From Proteiniphilum sp. X52 (GTDB lineage Bacteria > Bacteroidota > Bacteroidia > Bacteroidales > Dysgonomonadaceae): 64,000 nucleotides of DNA. The DNA lies in contig NZ_RDSD01000008.1 of NCBI RefSeq assembly GCF_003712195.1, forward strand, positions 62,001-126,000, written 5' to 3'. Both the position numbers and the translations under genes were made by a program. The notes under the pieces are model-generated. The model saw nothing but the letters and a program-made list of their open reading frames with translations. It had not been told where the DNA came from and did not search any database. Positions within the stretch are counted from its first letter, which is position 1. Every line of letters starts with the position of its first letter. Of the stretch, positions 33,688-43,351 are shown one piece after another.

Positions 33688-36600
33688 ATGACAAAGAAGA
33701 AAATAGAGGATATTTTGCCCGGGCACATCCTGATCCTGGATGGCGCGATGGGCACAATGATACAACGTTATGGCCTCGGTGAAGCCGATTTCCGCGGTGA
33801 GCGGTTCAAAGATTTCGACCGGTTGCTCAAAGGCAATAATGACCTGCTTTCGCTTACCCGTCCCGATGTGATTGGCGAGATCCATCGTGAATACCTGGCT
33901 GCCGGCGCCGATATCATCGAGACCAATACTTTTAATTCCACATCGATCTCGATGCAGGATTACCATATGAGCCACCTGGCCCGTGAGATCAATCTGGCGG
34001 CAGCCCGGTTGGCACGGGAGGCAGCCGATGAGTTTACCCGGAAAACACCTGAGAAACCCCGGTTTGTGGCGGGATCCATCGGCCCAACCAACAAGACGGC
34101 CTCGATGAGTCCCCAGGTGGAGAATCCTATGTTCCGCTCGGAAGTCTTTGACGACTTCAAAGCAGCTTATAAAGAACAGGTCAGCGCATTGGTGGAAGGC
34201 GGGGTGGACATCCTTCTGATAGAGACTATTTTCGATACGCTCAACGCAAAAGCTGCTATTTTTGCCGCTGAGGAGGTAGCCGAAGAGACCGGTATAAAAA
34301 CACCCCTCATTCTTTCCGTTACTATCTCCGACAGGGCAGGGCGAACCCTTTCGGGGCAGACGCTGGGCGCTTTTGTCGCTTCCGTCAGTCATGCCAATCC
34401 GCTGGCTATCGGATTGAACTGCTCGCTAGGAGCGGCTGAACTGAAGCCTTATGTGAAGGAGTTGGGGCGCATTGCTCCTTTCTATATCAGCACTTATCCC
34501 AATGCCGGTTTGCCCAATCAACTGGGTGAGTATGACGAGACCCCGGAAAAGATGGCGGCCCAAATCAAAGAGTTTATTGACGAAGGTCTGGTGAATATTA
34601 TTGGCGGATGTTGCGGAACCACCCCCGCCCATATTGCCGAATATGTGCGGCTGGTGGAAACCGGTGTCCCCCATCAAAGGAGTTCTCCCCCGGCATATCT
34701 CCGACTTTCAGGATTGGAGATGTTGGAGGTGTCTCCCCAGACCAATTTTATGAATATCGGGGAGCGGTGTAATGTGGCCGGATCGAAGAGATTCCTGCGG
34801 CTGATCCGGCAAAAGAATTATGAGGAGGCTCTTGATATCGCCCGTAAGCAGGTGGAAGATGGCGCGCAGGTACTCGATATCAATATGGATGATGGATTGC
34901 TCGATGGAGTGGAGGAGATGACCAACTTTTTGAACCTGCTTGCATCCGATCCCGATGTGTCACGCGTTCCCATCATGATCGATTCCTCGAAATGGGAAGT
35001 CCTGGAAGCCGGCTTGAAATGTGTGCAGGGAAAATCCATAGCCAACTCTATTTCGTTGAAGAACGGGGAGGTGGAGTTTTTGCATCAGGCACGATTAGCG
35101 CGGCATTATGGTGCCGCGGTGGTGGTGATGGCTTTCGATGAAACGGGACAAGCCGACACATTTGAACGACGTGTCGAAATCTGTAGCCGTGCCTATCAAT
35201 TACTCACCGAAAATGGTTTTGATCCGAAAGATATTATTTTCGACCCTAACGTGCTGGCTATTGCTACGGGGATCGATGAACATAAGAATTACGCGGTGGA
35301 TTTCATTAAAACCGTGCGATGGATCAAGGATAACTTGCCGCATGCCAAAGTGAGCGGGGGAGTGAGCAACCTCTCTTTCTCATTTCGGGGGAACGATTAT
35401 GTGCGGGAGGTGATGCATTCCGTTTTTCTTTATCATGCCATTCGTGCCGGGATGGATATGGGTATCGTGAATCCGGCGCAGTCGGTGATCTATGAAGATA
35501 TCCCCACCGATGTGAAAGAGCTGGCCGAAGACGCGGTGCTGAACAGGCGCGATGACGCTACCGAGCGGATGATGGCTTATGCCGAAAAGATCAAGGGAGA
35601 AAAGAATCCGGAAGCGGAGAAAGGCAAAACAGAAGAGTGGCGCGCGCTTCCCCTTGCAGAACGGTTGAGTCACGCGTTGGTAAAAGGGATAGGGGATTAC
35701 ATGGAAGAGGATCTTGCCGAAGCGCTGCAGGCCTATCCCCGCGCGGTGGATATTATCGATAAACCGTTGATGGATGGAATGAACCGGGTGGGCGACCTTT
35801 TCGGTGCGGGAAAGATGTTCCTTCCGCAGGTGGTGAAGGCGGCACGCACCATGAAAAAAGCAGTTGCGATCCTGCAACCTACCATTGAAGCTGAGAAAGC
35901 GGCCGGCGATTCGCAGCGAAAAGCGGGAAAGATAGTGCTTGCCACAGTCAAGGGAGATGTGCATGATATTGGTAAGAATATTGTCTCCATCGTATTGGCA
36001 TGCAATAATTATGAAATTATCGACCTGGGGGTGATGGTGCCTCCCGAAAAAATTATCGAAACGGTGATCAAGGAACAACCCGATATTGTGGGGTTAAGCG
36101 GATTGATCACCCCGTCGCTCGAAGAGATGGCCATCGTCGCCACTGAGATGGAAAAGGCAGGTTTCAGTCTTCCCCTGCTCATCGGTGGAGCTACTACTTC
36201 GAAACTGCATACGGCACTGAAGATAGAACCCAAATACAGCCTGGGCCCCGTAGTCTATGTCAAAGATGCCTCGCAAAGCCCATCGGCGGTTGCCAACCTG
36301 ATGAGCCCCGGTAACAGGAACGACTATATCCGGAAAGTAAAGGATGAGTATACGGTGTTGAGGGAGCACAGTACACGGAAAGTGGTCGAACTGGTTTCAT
36401 TGGAAGAGGCCAGAAAGCATGCTTTCAGCATCGACTGGAGCGGATATGAGTCTGTCGTTCCCCGCACATTGGGACGTGTGAAGCTGGAACATGTCGATAT
36501 GGCTGAGATTATTCCCTATATCGACTGGAAATTCTTTTTCCATGCCTGGAACATGTCGGCCAAATTCCATACTATCACCAAAACGGAACGTGCCAAAGAG

Positions 36601-37386
36601 TCTCGTGAAGCATGGTTGGGCGGATACCGCGAGGACGACCGTGAAAGAGGGCGTGAAGCTGAAAAACTGTATGACGATGCCGCGGACATGCTGCAAAAAT
36701 TCGTCGATGAAAAGGCTGAATATGTCAAAGCGGTGTTCGGGATATATGAGGCATACAGTGAAAATGACACAATCTTCGTCGGCGGCACGCCTTTCCCGTT
36801 CCTGCGCCAGCAGAAGAAGAACGATAAGAATGAGTACTTCTGCCTGAGTGATTTTATTGCGCCAAGCCATACGGGGAAGAAAGATTATATCGGCGCTTTC
36901 GCCGTCACTGCCGGAGTGGGAGCCGAAGAGCAGATAGGCCGTTATGAGACGGAAGGAGACGAATATGCCGCCCTGTTGATGAAGTCGTTGCTCGACCGCC
37001 TTGCGGAGGCCGCTACAGAGTGGCTGCATGCCAAAGTGCGTCGTGAATACTGGGGGCATGCGGCAGAAGAAAATATTTCGATCGCCGAGATGTTCGCTGT
37101 GAAGTATGAAGGGATACGCCCCGCGGTGGGTTACCCCTCTATCCCGGATCAGACAATGAATTTCCTGCTGCATGATATGCTCGCCACCCCGGAGATAGGG
37201 ATTGCGCTCACTGAGAACGGTGTCATGTATCCCAATGCATCGGTCAGCGGACTCTTTTTCGCCCATCCGCAATCAAGATATTTCGCCATAGGGGAGATAT
37301 CGGAAAAGCAAGTGCAAGACTATGCCCGTCGTAGACATGCGACGCCCGACGAGATTCGCAAGTTCCTGTTGGCTAATTTGGCATAG
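33688..37386 (+). CDS. metH: cobalamin-dependent methionine synthase
   Basis: Transfers methyl from 5-methyltetrahydrofolate to homocysteine via methylcobalamin. The 1232-residue protein is full length: homocysteine/zinc domain about 1-325 ([11 protein letters not shown]; zinc cysteines in [11 protein letters not shown]), pterin domain about 345-600 ([16 protein letters not shown]), cobalamin-binding cap and Rossmann domains about 650-880 ([10 protein letters not shown] with the cobalt-binding histidine), and the SAM-dependent reactivation domain about 900-1230. I start at ATG 33688; TTG 33676 is possible. Preceded by 190 bp containing TACTTTTG (33529-33536) but no recognisable cobalamin riboswitch. 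Confidence 0.97.
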   Translation: MTKKKIEDILPGHILILDGAMGTMIQRYGLGEADFRGERFKDFDRLLKGNNDLLSLTRPDVIGEIHREYLAAGADIIETNTFNSTSISMQDYHMSHLAREINLAAARLAREAADEFTRKTPEKPRFVAGSIGPTNKTASMSPQVENPMFRSEVFDDFKAAYKEQVSALVEGGVDILLIETIFDTLNAKAAIFAAEEVAEETGIKTPLILSVTISDRAGRTLSGQTLGAFVASVSHANPLAIGLNCSLGAAELKPYVKELGRIAPFYISTYPNAGLPNQLGEYDETPEKMAAQIKEFIDEGLVNIIGGCCGTTPAHIAEYVRLVETGVPHQRSSPPAYLRLSGLEMLEVSPQTNFMNIGERCNVAGSKRFLRLIRQKNYEEALDIARKQVEDGAQVLDINMDDGLLDGVEEMTNFLNLLASDPDVSRVPIMIDSSKWEVLEAGLKCVQGKSIANSISLKNGEVEFLHQARLARHYGAAVVVMAFDETGQADTFERRVEICSRAYQLLTENGFDPKDIIFDPNVLAIATGIDEHKNYAVDFIKTVRWIKDNLPHAKVSGGVSNLSFSFRGNDYVREVMHSVFLYHAIRAGMDMGIVNPAQSVIYEDIPTDVKELAEDAVLNRRDDATERMMAYAEKIKGEKNPEAEKGKTEEWRALPLAERLSHALVKGIGDYMEEDLAEALQAYPRAVDIIDKPLMDGMNRVGDLFGAGKMFLPQVVKAARTMKKAVAILQPTIEAEKAAGDSQRKAGKIVLATVKGDVHDIGKNIVSIVLACNNYEIIDLGVMVPPEKIIETVIKEQPDIVGLSGLITPSLEEMAIVATEMEKAGFSLPLLIGGATTSKLHTALKIEPKYSLGPVVYVKDASQSPSAVANLMSPGNRNDYIRKVKDEYTVLREHSTRKVVELVSLEEARKHAFSIDWSGYESVVPRTLGRVKLEHVDMAEIIPYIDWKFFFHAWNMSAKFHTITKTERAKESREAWLGGYREDDRERGREAEKLYDDAADMLQKFVDEKAEYVKAVFGIYEAYSENDTIFVGGTPFPFLRQQKKNDKNEYFCLSDFIAPSHTGKKDYIGAFAVTAGVGAEEQIGRYETEGDEYAALLMKSLLDRLAEAATEWLHAKVRREYWGHAAEENISIAEMFAVKYEGIRPAVGYPSIPDQTMNFLLHDMLATPEIGIALTENGVMYPNASVSGLFFAHPQSRYFAIGEISEKQVQDYARRRHATPDEIRKFLLANLA

Positions 37387-37403
37387 TTGACGGAAAGGTT
37401 TTG

Positions 37404-37411
37404 TATCTTTG
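37404..37411 (+). promoter_or_regulatory. -7 box upstream of the threonine aldolase gene
   Basis: TATCTTTG, 21 bp before the start at 37433. A TTTG (37377-37380) lies 23 bp upstream, slightly farther than consensus. Confidence 0.55.
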
Positions 37412-37432
37412 TACACATAATTCAGAGATATC

Positions 37433-38464
37433 ATGCGAAGTTTCGGAAGCGATAATAATTCCGGTGTAGATCCGCGAATCATGCAGGCACTGCTGAGTGC
37501 CAACAACGACCATGCCATAGCCTATGGCGATGACCCATGGACCCGCGGGGCGGAGGAGGCTGTTCGCGCGCTCCTCGGGGAGAAGGAGGTGGAGTCCTTC
37601 TTTCTCTTGAACGGGACGGGAGCCAATGTGGTGGCTTTGCAGGCTACTACATTGCCCTTTCATTCCATCCTGTGTGCCGCTACTGCCCATATAGCAGTGG
37701 ATGAGTGCGGCGCGCCCGTGAAAATGACGGGTGCGGCGTTGAAAGAGATTCCCACACCCGATGGTAAGCTCACACCGGATCTGGTGCGCCCTTATCTCCA
37801 CGGCTTTGGCTTCGAACACCATTCCCAACCAAAAGTGATTGCCATTTCGCAGACCACGGAACTGGGTACTATCTATACTCTCCAGGAGATAAGAGCGCTT
37901 GCTCGCCTGGCACACAGTCATGATATGTTTCTTTTTATGGATGGAACACGCGTGGCCAACGCCTGTGCTTTTCTGGATGTCTCGTTGAGGGAGATGACCA
38001 TTGACAGCGGCGTGGATGTTTTTACCCTGGGAGGAACGAAAAACGGACTGATGTTCGGTGAGGTGCTCGTGCCGCTGCGTAAAGAATTGGCTGAAAACAT
38101 CAGGTATTACCGCAAGCAGGCCACTCAGCTCTATTCTAAAATGAGGTTTATCTCCGCGCAGTTTATTCCTTACCTGAATGACAACATCTGGTTGGAGAAC
38201 GCGAGAAGATCCAACGATGCGGCACAGAAGCTTCATGATGAGATAAACAGGATGGGTGGGATAGAGATTACACAACCCGTACAGTCGAATGCTCTCTTTC
38301 TGATCCTTCCCCGGAAGATTACCGGTAAATTGCGGGAGAGATATTTCTTTTACGATTGGGATGAAGCCCGGGACGAGATCCGCCTTGTGTGTTCTTGGGA
38401 TACCACCGATGAAGATATCCGTGATTTTCTAGATTATTTGAAAGAATTGATCAGTGAAGAATGA
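37433..38464 (+). CDS. low-specificity threonine aldolase family protein
   Basis: PLP enzyme of the beta-eliminating-lyase/aldolase fold I group, cleaving L-threonine or allo-threonine to glycine and acetaldehyde. 343 residues: FGSDNNSGVDPRIMQAL at the N-terminus, active-site aspartate in MDGTRVANA (D170), Schiff-base lysine in LGGTKNGLMFGE (K203). The low-specificity LtaE group fits best, though some relatives act as phenylserine or other hydroxy-amino-acid aldolases. The gene's 3' end (SEE-stop) already lies in the GAAGAAT heptamer pattern that continues into the spacer. Confidence 0.88.
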   Translation: MRSFGSDNNSGVDPRIMQALLSANNDHAIAYGDDPWTRGAEEAVRALLGEKEVESFFLLNGTGANVVALQATTLPFHSILCAATAHIAVDECGAPVKMTGAALKEIPTPDGKLTPDLVRPYLHGFGFEHHSQPKVIAISQTTELGTIYTLQEIRALARLAHSHDMFLFMDGTRVANACAFLDVSLREMTIDSGVDVFTLGGTKNGLMFGEVLVPLRKELAENIRYYRKQATQLYSKMRFISAQFIPYLNDNIWLENARRSNDAAQKLHDEINRMGGIEITQPVQSNALFLILPRKITGKLRERYFFYDWDEARDEIRLVCSWDTTDEDIRDFLDYLKELISEE

Positions 38465-38642
38465 AGAATGAAGAGTGAAGAATGAAGAATGAAGAAGCTA
38501 AGTTCCCAGTTCCCAGTCCTAAGTTCTCAGTTCTAAGTTCTCAGTTCTCCCAGTTCTCAGTTCCCAGTTCCCAGTTCTCAGTTCTCAGTTCTCAGTTCTC
38601 AGTTCTAAGTTCCCAGTTCTAATTTCATAGTTTCAATTTCTT
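38454..38642. repeat. composite heptamer array (GAAGAAT then AGTTCYC types)
   Basis: Six ATGAAGA-type units (38454-38495) starting inside the end of the threonine aldolase gene, a 5-bp junction, then 20 AGTTCTC/AGTTCCC-type units to 38642 with one 2-bp insertion. It fills almost the whole spacer up to the next gene. Confidence 0.88.
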
Positions 38643-38653
38643 AAATAAAAAAT

Positions 38654-39217
38654 ATGTTCGATTTCTTAGACGTTTATCCTTGGCTGTTGCCTTTTATCAT
38701 TTTCTTTGGCCGTATTATCGATGTTACTCTCGGTACCCTGCGAATTATTTTCGTTTCCAAGGGGGCGAAAAACATAGCCCCTGTCATCGGCTTTGTGGAG
38801 GTTTTTATCTGGATAGTGATTATCTCACAAATTCTGGTTCGTGCCAACGACATAGTTTCCTATTTGTCGTATGCCGCCGGTTATGCCACGGGAAATTACG
38901 TAGGTATCCTTATCGAGAACCGGATCGCTTATGGTATTTTGCTCTGCCGTATTTATACACAGAAAGATGGAAAAGAACTGGTGCAGATGCTCAATCAGGT
39001 GAATTTCGGGGCCACGATGACTCACGGCACGGGTTCGACCAATGAAGTCGATATCATAGAGACCGTTGTGGATCGGAAGGAAATGAAGACGCTGGCGCTT
39101 ATGCTGACTCAATTCGACAACAATATCTTTTATGTGGTGGAAGATGTGCGCACCAAGAAGAATGGTATTTTCCCGAAACGGAAGACGATCTTGTCGCGCT
39201 GGCGAGTCGGGAAATGA
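38654..39217 (+). CDS. UPF0316/DUF2179 membrane protein
   Basis: 187-residue protein with three N-terminal membrane helices (about 8-25, 38-60, 65-82; GRIIDVTLGTLRIIFVSKG) and a C-terminal soluble DUF2179 domain (about 105-175) likely to be cytoplasmic. UPF0316 proteins have no established function; the soluble domain resembles a ligand-sensing ferredoxin-like fold shared with YitT-type proteins. It is a single gene, directly after the heptamer array and convergent with mazG (11 bp between stops). Confidence 0.85.
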   Translation: MFDFLDVYPWLLPFIIFFGRIIDVTLGTLRIIFVSKGAKNIAPVIGFVEVFIWIVIISQILVRANDIVSYLSYAAGYATGNYVGILIENRIAYGILLCRIYTQKDGKELVQMLNQVNFGATMTHGTGSTNEVDIIETVVDRKEMKTLALMLTQFDNNIFYVVEDVRTKKNGIFPKRKTILSRWRVGK

Positions 39218-39228
39218 AGGAGGCGGCG

Positions 39229-40023
39229 CTAAAGGTCGTCCGACTGCATCCTCTTCGCCTCTTGCCAGATCACTTCCATCTCGTCTAGCGTCATCCCGTC
39301 CAGCGTTCGTCCTTGTTCTTTTACCTTCTTCTCCATATAGTCGAAACGGTAGATGAATTTCCGGTTGGTGCGTTCCAGTGCATTATCCGGATTCACCTTG
39401 TAGAGGCGGGCCGCATTGATGACACTGAAAAGCAGGTCGCCGAATTCGGCTTCGATGCGGTCACTATTCATTTTTTCTATCTCCACCTCCAATTCCCCTA
39501 ACTCCTCTTTTACCTTATCCCACACATCATGACGTTGGTTCCAGTCGAATCCCGCATTGCGAGCCTTGTCCTGGATCCGGTAGGCTTTCACCAGTGCGGG
39601 AAGGGCGGCGGGTACCCCCTCCAATACCGAATGTTTCCTTCCTTTTTCTTTGAGTTTGAGTTGCTCCCAGGACTGCTCTACCCTGCCGGCTGAATCGGCC
39701 TGTTGATCGCCAAAAACATGGGGGTGTCGAAAGATCAGTTTGTCACACAGGGAGTTGCAGATGTCGGCTATGTCGAATGCTTGCTTCTCCTCCCCAATCT
39801 TGGCATAAAACACCACATGAAGTAACAGGTCTCCCAGTTCCTTTTTGATCTCGGCATTGTCGTTGTTGAGGATCGCTTCCGCCAACTCATACGTTTCCTC
39901 TATGGTGTTTGCCCGGAGGCTCTCATTGGTCTGCTCCCTGTCCCAGGGGCATTTCTCCCGCAACTCATCCATGATGTCGAGCAACCGGCCGAATGCCTCC
40001 AGTTTCTGTTGTCTGTTGTCCAT
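39229..40023 (-). CDS. mazG: nucleoside triphosphate pyrophosphohydrolase MazG
   Basis: Hydrolyses abnormal or excess NTPs to NMP and pyrophosphate. The 264-residue tandem-domain form has two all-alpha NTP-PPase repeats: CPWDREQT...ETYELAEAI and a metal-binding KKELGDLLLHVVFYAKI in the first (about 21-80), and EEL...EFGDLLFSVINAARL in the second (about 170-220). Length and both acidic motif sets match E. coli MazG. Single leftward gene 65 bp downstream of the DsbD-like gene; could be cotranscribed. Confidence 0.95.
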   Translation of the reverse strand: MDNRQQKLEAFGRLLDIMDELREKCPWDREQTNESLRANTIEETYELAEAILNNDNAEIKKELGDLLLHVVFYAKIGEEKQAFDIADICNSLCDKLIFRHPHVFGDQQADSAGRVEQSWEQLKLKEKGRKHSVLEGVPAALPALVKAYRIQDKARNAGFDWNQRHDVWDKVKEELGELEVEIEKMNSDRIEAEFGDLLFSVINAARLYKVNPDNALERTNRKFIYRFDYMEKKVKEQGRTLDGMTLDEMEVIWQEAKRMQSDDL

Positions 40024-40088
40024 ATCTACCCAATGGAAGAGACGCCGGAACGACGCCCCCTCATCAATTAATTATTTCTGAGATTGAA

Positions 40089-42119
40089 TTATTTTCTGAA
40101 ATTTCTTAGTCCCGTCTGCAGGAATTCCACATAGTTTTCCACACTCTCGTCATAGGCGTGTGAAGGAGAAAGCGGTTTTCCCTGGGGATTAAGTAGCACG
40201 TAAAAGGGTTGCGACTGGGTGCCGAACTTCTGACGTTGCAGGTAACTCCACTTGTCTCCTACTGTACGCAGCTTTGACGTCCTCGCGTTTTCATCGACTT
40301 CGATTGGCTGGGGCAGCCGTGTGCGTTCGTCCACCATGAGGACGATAAAAACGAACTCCTCGTCGATCAGTTCCCTCACACGGTCATCAGCCAGCACGGT
40401 GGCATCCATCTTGTGGCAGTTCACGCAGCCGTGGCCGCCAAATTCGAGCAGTACCGGCTTGCCCGTCTGCGCGGCATGGGCCATTCCGGTCTCATAATCG
40501 TCGAAGACCTGGTTCATCGGGTTGTGCGCCAGCTTGAAGTCCTGAGTCGACAAAGGCGGCACGATCGAACTGATAGGTTTCAGTGGTGCGCCCCATAAAC
40601 CGGGCACGAGGTAAATGGCGAAGGCAAAGGAGAGTATGGCCAGGAAGAGCCTGAAAAGAGGCACATGGGACAGGTCGCTGTCGCCGTGCAGTTTGATCTT
40701 TCCCAAGAGGTAGAGTCCCAGCAATGCGAAGATGACGATCCACAACGAGAGGAATATATCACGGTTGAGCAAACCCCATCCGCCGGAGAGGTCGGCCACC
40801 GATAAAAATTTCAGGGATACGGCCAGCACGATGAATCCGAGCACCACCTTCACTGCGTTGAGCCAGCTTCCCGATTTGGGTAATGTCTTGAGCCAGGAGG
40901 GGAAGATGGCGAACAGTGTGAAGGGTATGGCCAGGGCAAAGGCGAAGCCGAACATGCCCAAGGCGGGAGCCAGGAAATTACCCTGTGTGGCGGCATCCAC
41001 CAACAGCCACCCAATGATCGGGCCTGTGCAGGAGAAAGATACCAGCGCCAGGGTAAATGCCATGAAGAACAGGCTGATAATTCCCGTGGTGCTGTCCACC
41101 TTGTTATCCATCTTATTGGTCCATGAGGAGGGAAGCACGATCTCGAAAGCTCCCATGAAGGAAAAGGCAAAGGTGATGAGCAGGGCGAAGAAGATCAGGT
41201 TGAATACCGGGCTGGTGGCGATATTATTCAGTGCGGCGGCACCGAAGATGGCGGTGATGATCAGCCCCAGCGTCACATAGATGATGATGATGGAGAGACC
41301 GTAAATTGCGGCATCCTGTATGGCTTTCCTGCGGCTCTTCTTGTTCCTGTTCAGGAAGAAACTGACCGTAATGGGGATCATCGGCCAGACGCAGGGAGTG
41401 ATCAGGGCGGCAAACCCCCACAAAAGACCTTTCAGGAAGATGCTCCACAGGGAGGCGTCGGCAGGATTGTCCGCCCCCAGCGCGTTCAGTTCTTCAATAA
41501 CCGGCGACCAGAGCTGTTCCCTGTTGGCACTGGTTAAAGAGAACGGAGTACCCGGGCTAATTGTATCCTCTGTTGTGTGTGCCGTTACTACTGTTTCCCC
41601 GGCAGTGGAAGGCAAGGCGCTCTCTCCGTTGGAAGTGCTCCCGGCTACTGTTGCCGAAACGGGCAGGTCGGGTGCGGCGAATGAGAAATCCACCGGTAAC
41701 GGAGGTGTGCATGTCTGGTCGTTACATGCCTGTGCGCGCACGTTCCCTTCGACGGAAAAGCGGGCCTTGTCGGTTATTTTCATCCGTTGGGCAAAGGTGA
41801 CGGAACCGGTAAAGGTGCCGATCTCCATTCCGAAGATCTCGTCATGTTTTACTGTTGCTTTCTTATCGACCGGCAGGAATTCGCCGACCGCTTCCGCGCC
41901 GGTTGTCTTGTCGAACTCGATCGTAGTGGGGTTGGGACCTCCATCCGGTATCTTCGTGTCGTACATATACCATCCCTGCTGGACAGAGGCCCTGGCAATG
42001 ATGTTGACCTCCCCCTTTCCGGCATCTTCAACGGAAAAATCCCAACTGATAATATCCTGGGCAGATATAAAAGCCGTAAAAAGAAAGAAAAAACCAAAAA
42101 GAGTGGTTGCTATTTTCAT
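40089..42119 (-). CDS. dsbD: thiol:disulfide interchange protein, DsbD family
   Basis: Inner-membrane electron carrier moving reducing power from cytosolic thioredoxin to periplasmic thiols. I start at ATG 42119 (MKIATTLFGFF), giving a proper signal peptide ending ISAQ; the extra codons to 42152 run into a repeat element. The 676 residues comprise an N-terminal immunoglobulin-like DsbD domain (about 20-150), a linker, eight membrane helices (about 215-500; CVWPMIPITVSFF and SCTGPIIGWLL carry the transmembrane cysteine pair), and a C-terminal thioredoxin domain with GGHGCVNCHKMD near 565. Could reduce apocytochromes for ResB/CcsA, but that is inference. Confidence 0.92.
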   Translation of the reverse strand: MKIATTLFGFFFLFTAFISAQDIISWDFSVEDAGKGEVNIIARASVQQGWYMYDTKIPDGGPNPTTIEFDKTTGAEAVGEFLPVDKKATVKHDEIFGMEIGTFTGSVTFAQRMKITDKARFSVEGNVRAQACNDQTCTPPLPVDFSFAAPDLPVSATVAGSTSNGESALPSTAGETVVTAHTTEDTISPGTPFSLTSANREQLWSPVIEELNALGADNPADASLWSIFLKGLLWGFAALITPCVWPMIPITVSFFLNRNKKSRRKAIQDAAIYGLSIIIIYVTLGLIITAIFGAAALNNIATSPVFNLIFFALLITFAFSFMGAFEIVLPSSWTNKMDNKVDSTTGIISLFFMAFTLALVSFSCTGPIIGWLLVDAATQGNFLAPALGMFGFAFALAIPFTLFAIFPSWLKTLPKSGSWLNAVKVVLGFIVLAVSLKFLSVADLSGGWGLLNRDIFLSLWIVIFALLGLYLLGKIKLHGDSDLSHVPLFRLFLAILSFAFAIYLVPGLWGAPLKPISSIVPPLSTQDFKLAHNPMNQVFDDYETGMAHAAQTGKPVLLEFGGHGCVNCHKMDATVLADDRVRELIDEEFVFIVLMVDERTRLPQPIEVDENARTSKLRTVGDKWSYLQRQKFGTQSQPFYVLLNPQGKPLSPSHAYDESVENYVEFLQTGLRNFRK

Positions 42120-42149
42120 ATGACTAAAAATATTTATTTTCAATGGTGT

Positions 42150-42211
42150 CATATGGAACTCGCATTAGTCATGATCTTGTGTGATAATGATTATCATGCT
42201 CGTTTCATATG
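42150..42211. repeat. 62-bp element with inverted CATATGRAAC ends, copy 1
   Basis: Begins CATATGGAAC and ends GTTTCATATG, with an inner palindrome TGATAAT-g-ATTATCA (42182-42196). Closely resembles the sequence at 51580-51641: identical blocks TATGGAACTCGC, CTTGTGTGA and a 20-bp run ending at TTTCATAT. Lies just upstream of the DsbD start. Confidence 0.7.
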
Positions 42212-42234
42212 ATTATTTTATTTTTTTATTTCGG

Positions 42235-42313
42235 CATATGGAACCTTTGATGTTCAAAATATTCATTCCCTTCGGGTGTTTAATGATTATTGTAAACATG
42301 TCGGTTTCATATG
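42235..42313. repeat. 79-bp segment with the same CATATG ends, copy 2
   Basis: Starts CATATGGAAC (42235-42244) and ends GTTTCATATG (42304-42313) like copy 1, but the interior differs. A third partial end, GGTTCATATA, follows at 42354-42363. Confidence 0.5.
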
Positions 42314-42410
42314 ACTATATTCTTTTGAAAAGAAATGGCAAAGTTAATATACTGGGTTCATATACCAAGTTAATATCGGTTATAAAGAGTTGTGACGGGT
42401 TAAATCCCTT

Positions 42411-43112
42411 TTAATGGTTCGGGGCCACCGTTTCCTGTGCGATTTTCGCCATAAAATGGTACAGGGGGGCGATTTGCGTGAAATCCTCCCTCAACTGAAG
42501 TGCGATAGCTTCGTTGAACAACCGTTTGTCCGTCAGCGGCAGGGTTTTGACTACATATACATTTTTTCGTTGCATCCACGGTTGGTAGAATTCTGGGAGA
42601 GGATTGGACAGCGGACGTTTATAGATTTCTCCGGCCACCTCGAATCCTGTGTCCAATGCCGTTTGTGCCATCTCTCTGAATGATTCGGGGTTGTATCCGA
42701 TTTCTTCCCTCAGGTGGTCTGTCACTTTCCGTTTGGGCATAAAAAGTCCCATTCCGTAGATGAAATACTCGTGGCTGAATTCGGCAAAATAACCGGGAAA
42801 ATTCTCCCAATGTGTGTTCATACGCTGAAAATTCAGCCACATACTGGTCTTATACGGATCTTTGTTTGAAGAGAACCGGATATCGCGGTAAATGCGTGAG
42901 AGCATTTTTTGCGGTCTCAGCTCGAACGTCGGGTCAATATTATGCATGGATGGCGAAAGCATCACAGCCAGCGCTCGGAACGGCTGTAACAACACCTCCT
43001 GATAAACGGCTTTGTGTTCGTCGAACCATTGTTTATAGTTGTTCTCTTTCAGTTCCTGTAAGAACCGTGCGGTTTCGGGCCTGAATCCCGTGAAGAATGG
43101 AATCTCTTTCAT
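42411..43112 (-). CDS. DUF2461 domain-containing protein
   Basis: 233 residues from ATG 43112 (MKEIPFFTGFRPETARFLQEL); the frame extends 11 codons further but those lack family similarity. DUF2461 proteins are widespread and uncharacterised; conserved blocks here are NNYKQWFDEHKAVYQE near 25, RIYRDIRFSSNKDPYKT near 75 and the C-terminal basic region. No signal peptide, so cytosolic. Divergent from dnaB with about 240 bp between, and 3' to the repeat elements upstream of the DsbD gene. Confidence 0.88.
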   Translation of the reverse strand: MKEIPFFTGFRPETARFLQELKENNYKQWFDEHKAVYQEVLLQPFRALAVMLSPSMHNIDPTFELRPQKMLSRIYRDIRFSSNKDPYKTSMWLNFQRMNTHWENFPGYFAEFSHEYFIYGMGLFMPKRKVTDHLREEIGYNPESFREMAQTALDTGFEVAGEIYKRPLSNPLPEFYQPWMQRKNVYVVKTLPLTDKRLFNEAIALQLREDFTQIAPLYHFMAKIAQETVAPNH

Positions 43113-43351
43113 GAGCGAGGGCACTTTTGTTTGTAAAATTAGCAAAATAAACCATAAGATGTATCAGGCCGATGTCGATGTTACCTCTCACTCACCTTGG
43201 TTCTTACTCCTTTCCACCCCCCTGTCCGCCTGTCCACCCATAAGTTTTCAACACCGTGTTTATAACTTTTACCAAAGAATAGAGATTAAAAATTCCCGAA
43301 GGAACAAATTACTCCCTACCTTTACACTCCTTTTAGCAAAAACCTATAGAG

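Noticed and set aside
35380-37272. Long leftward frames opposite metH
   Set aside because: Antisense shadows of a full-length, well-conserved gene.
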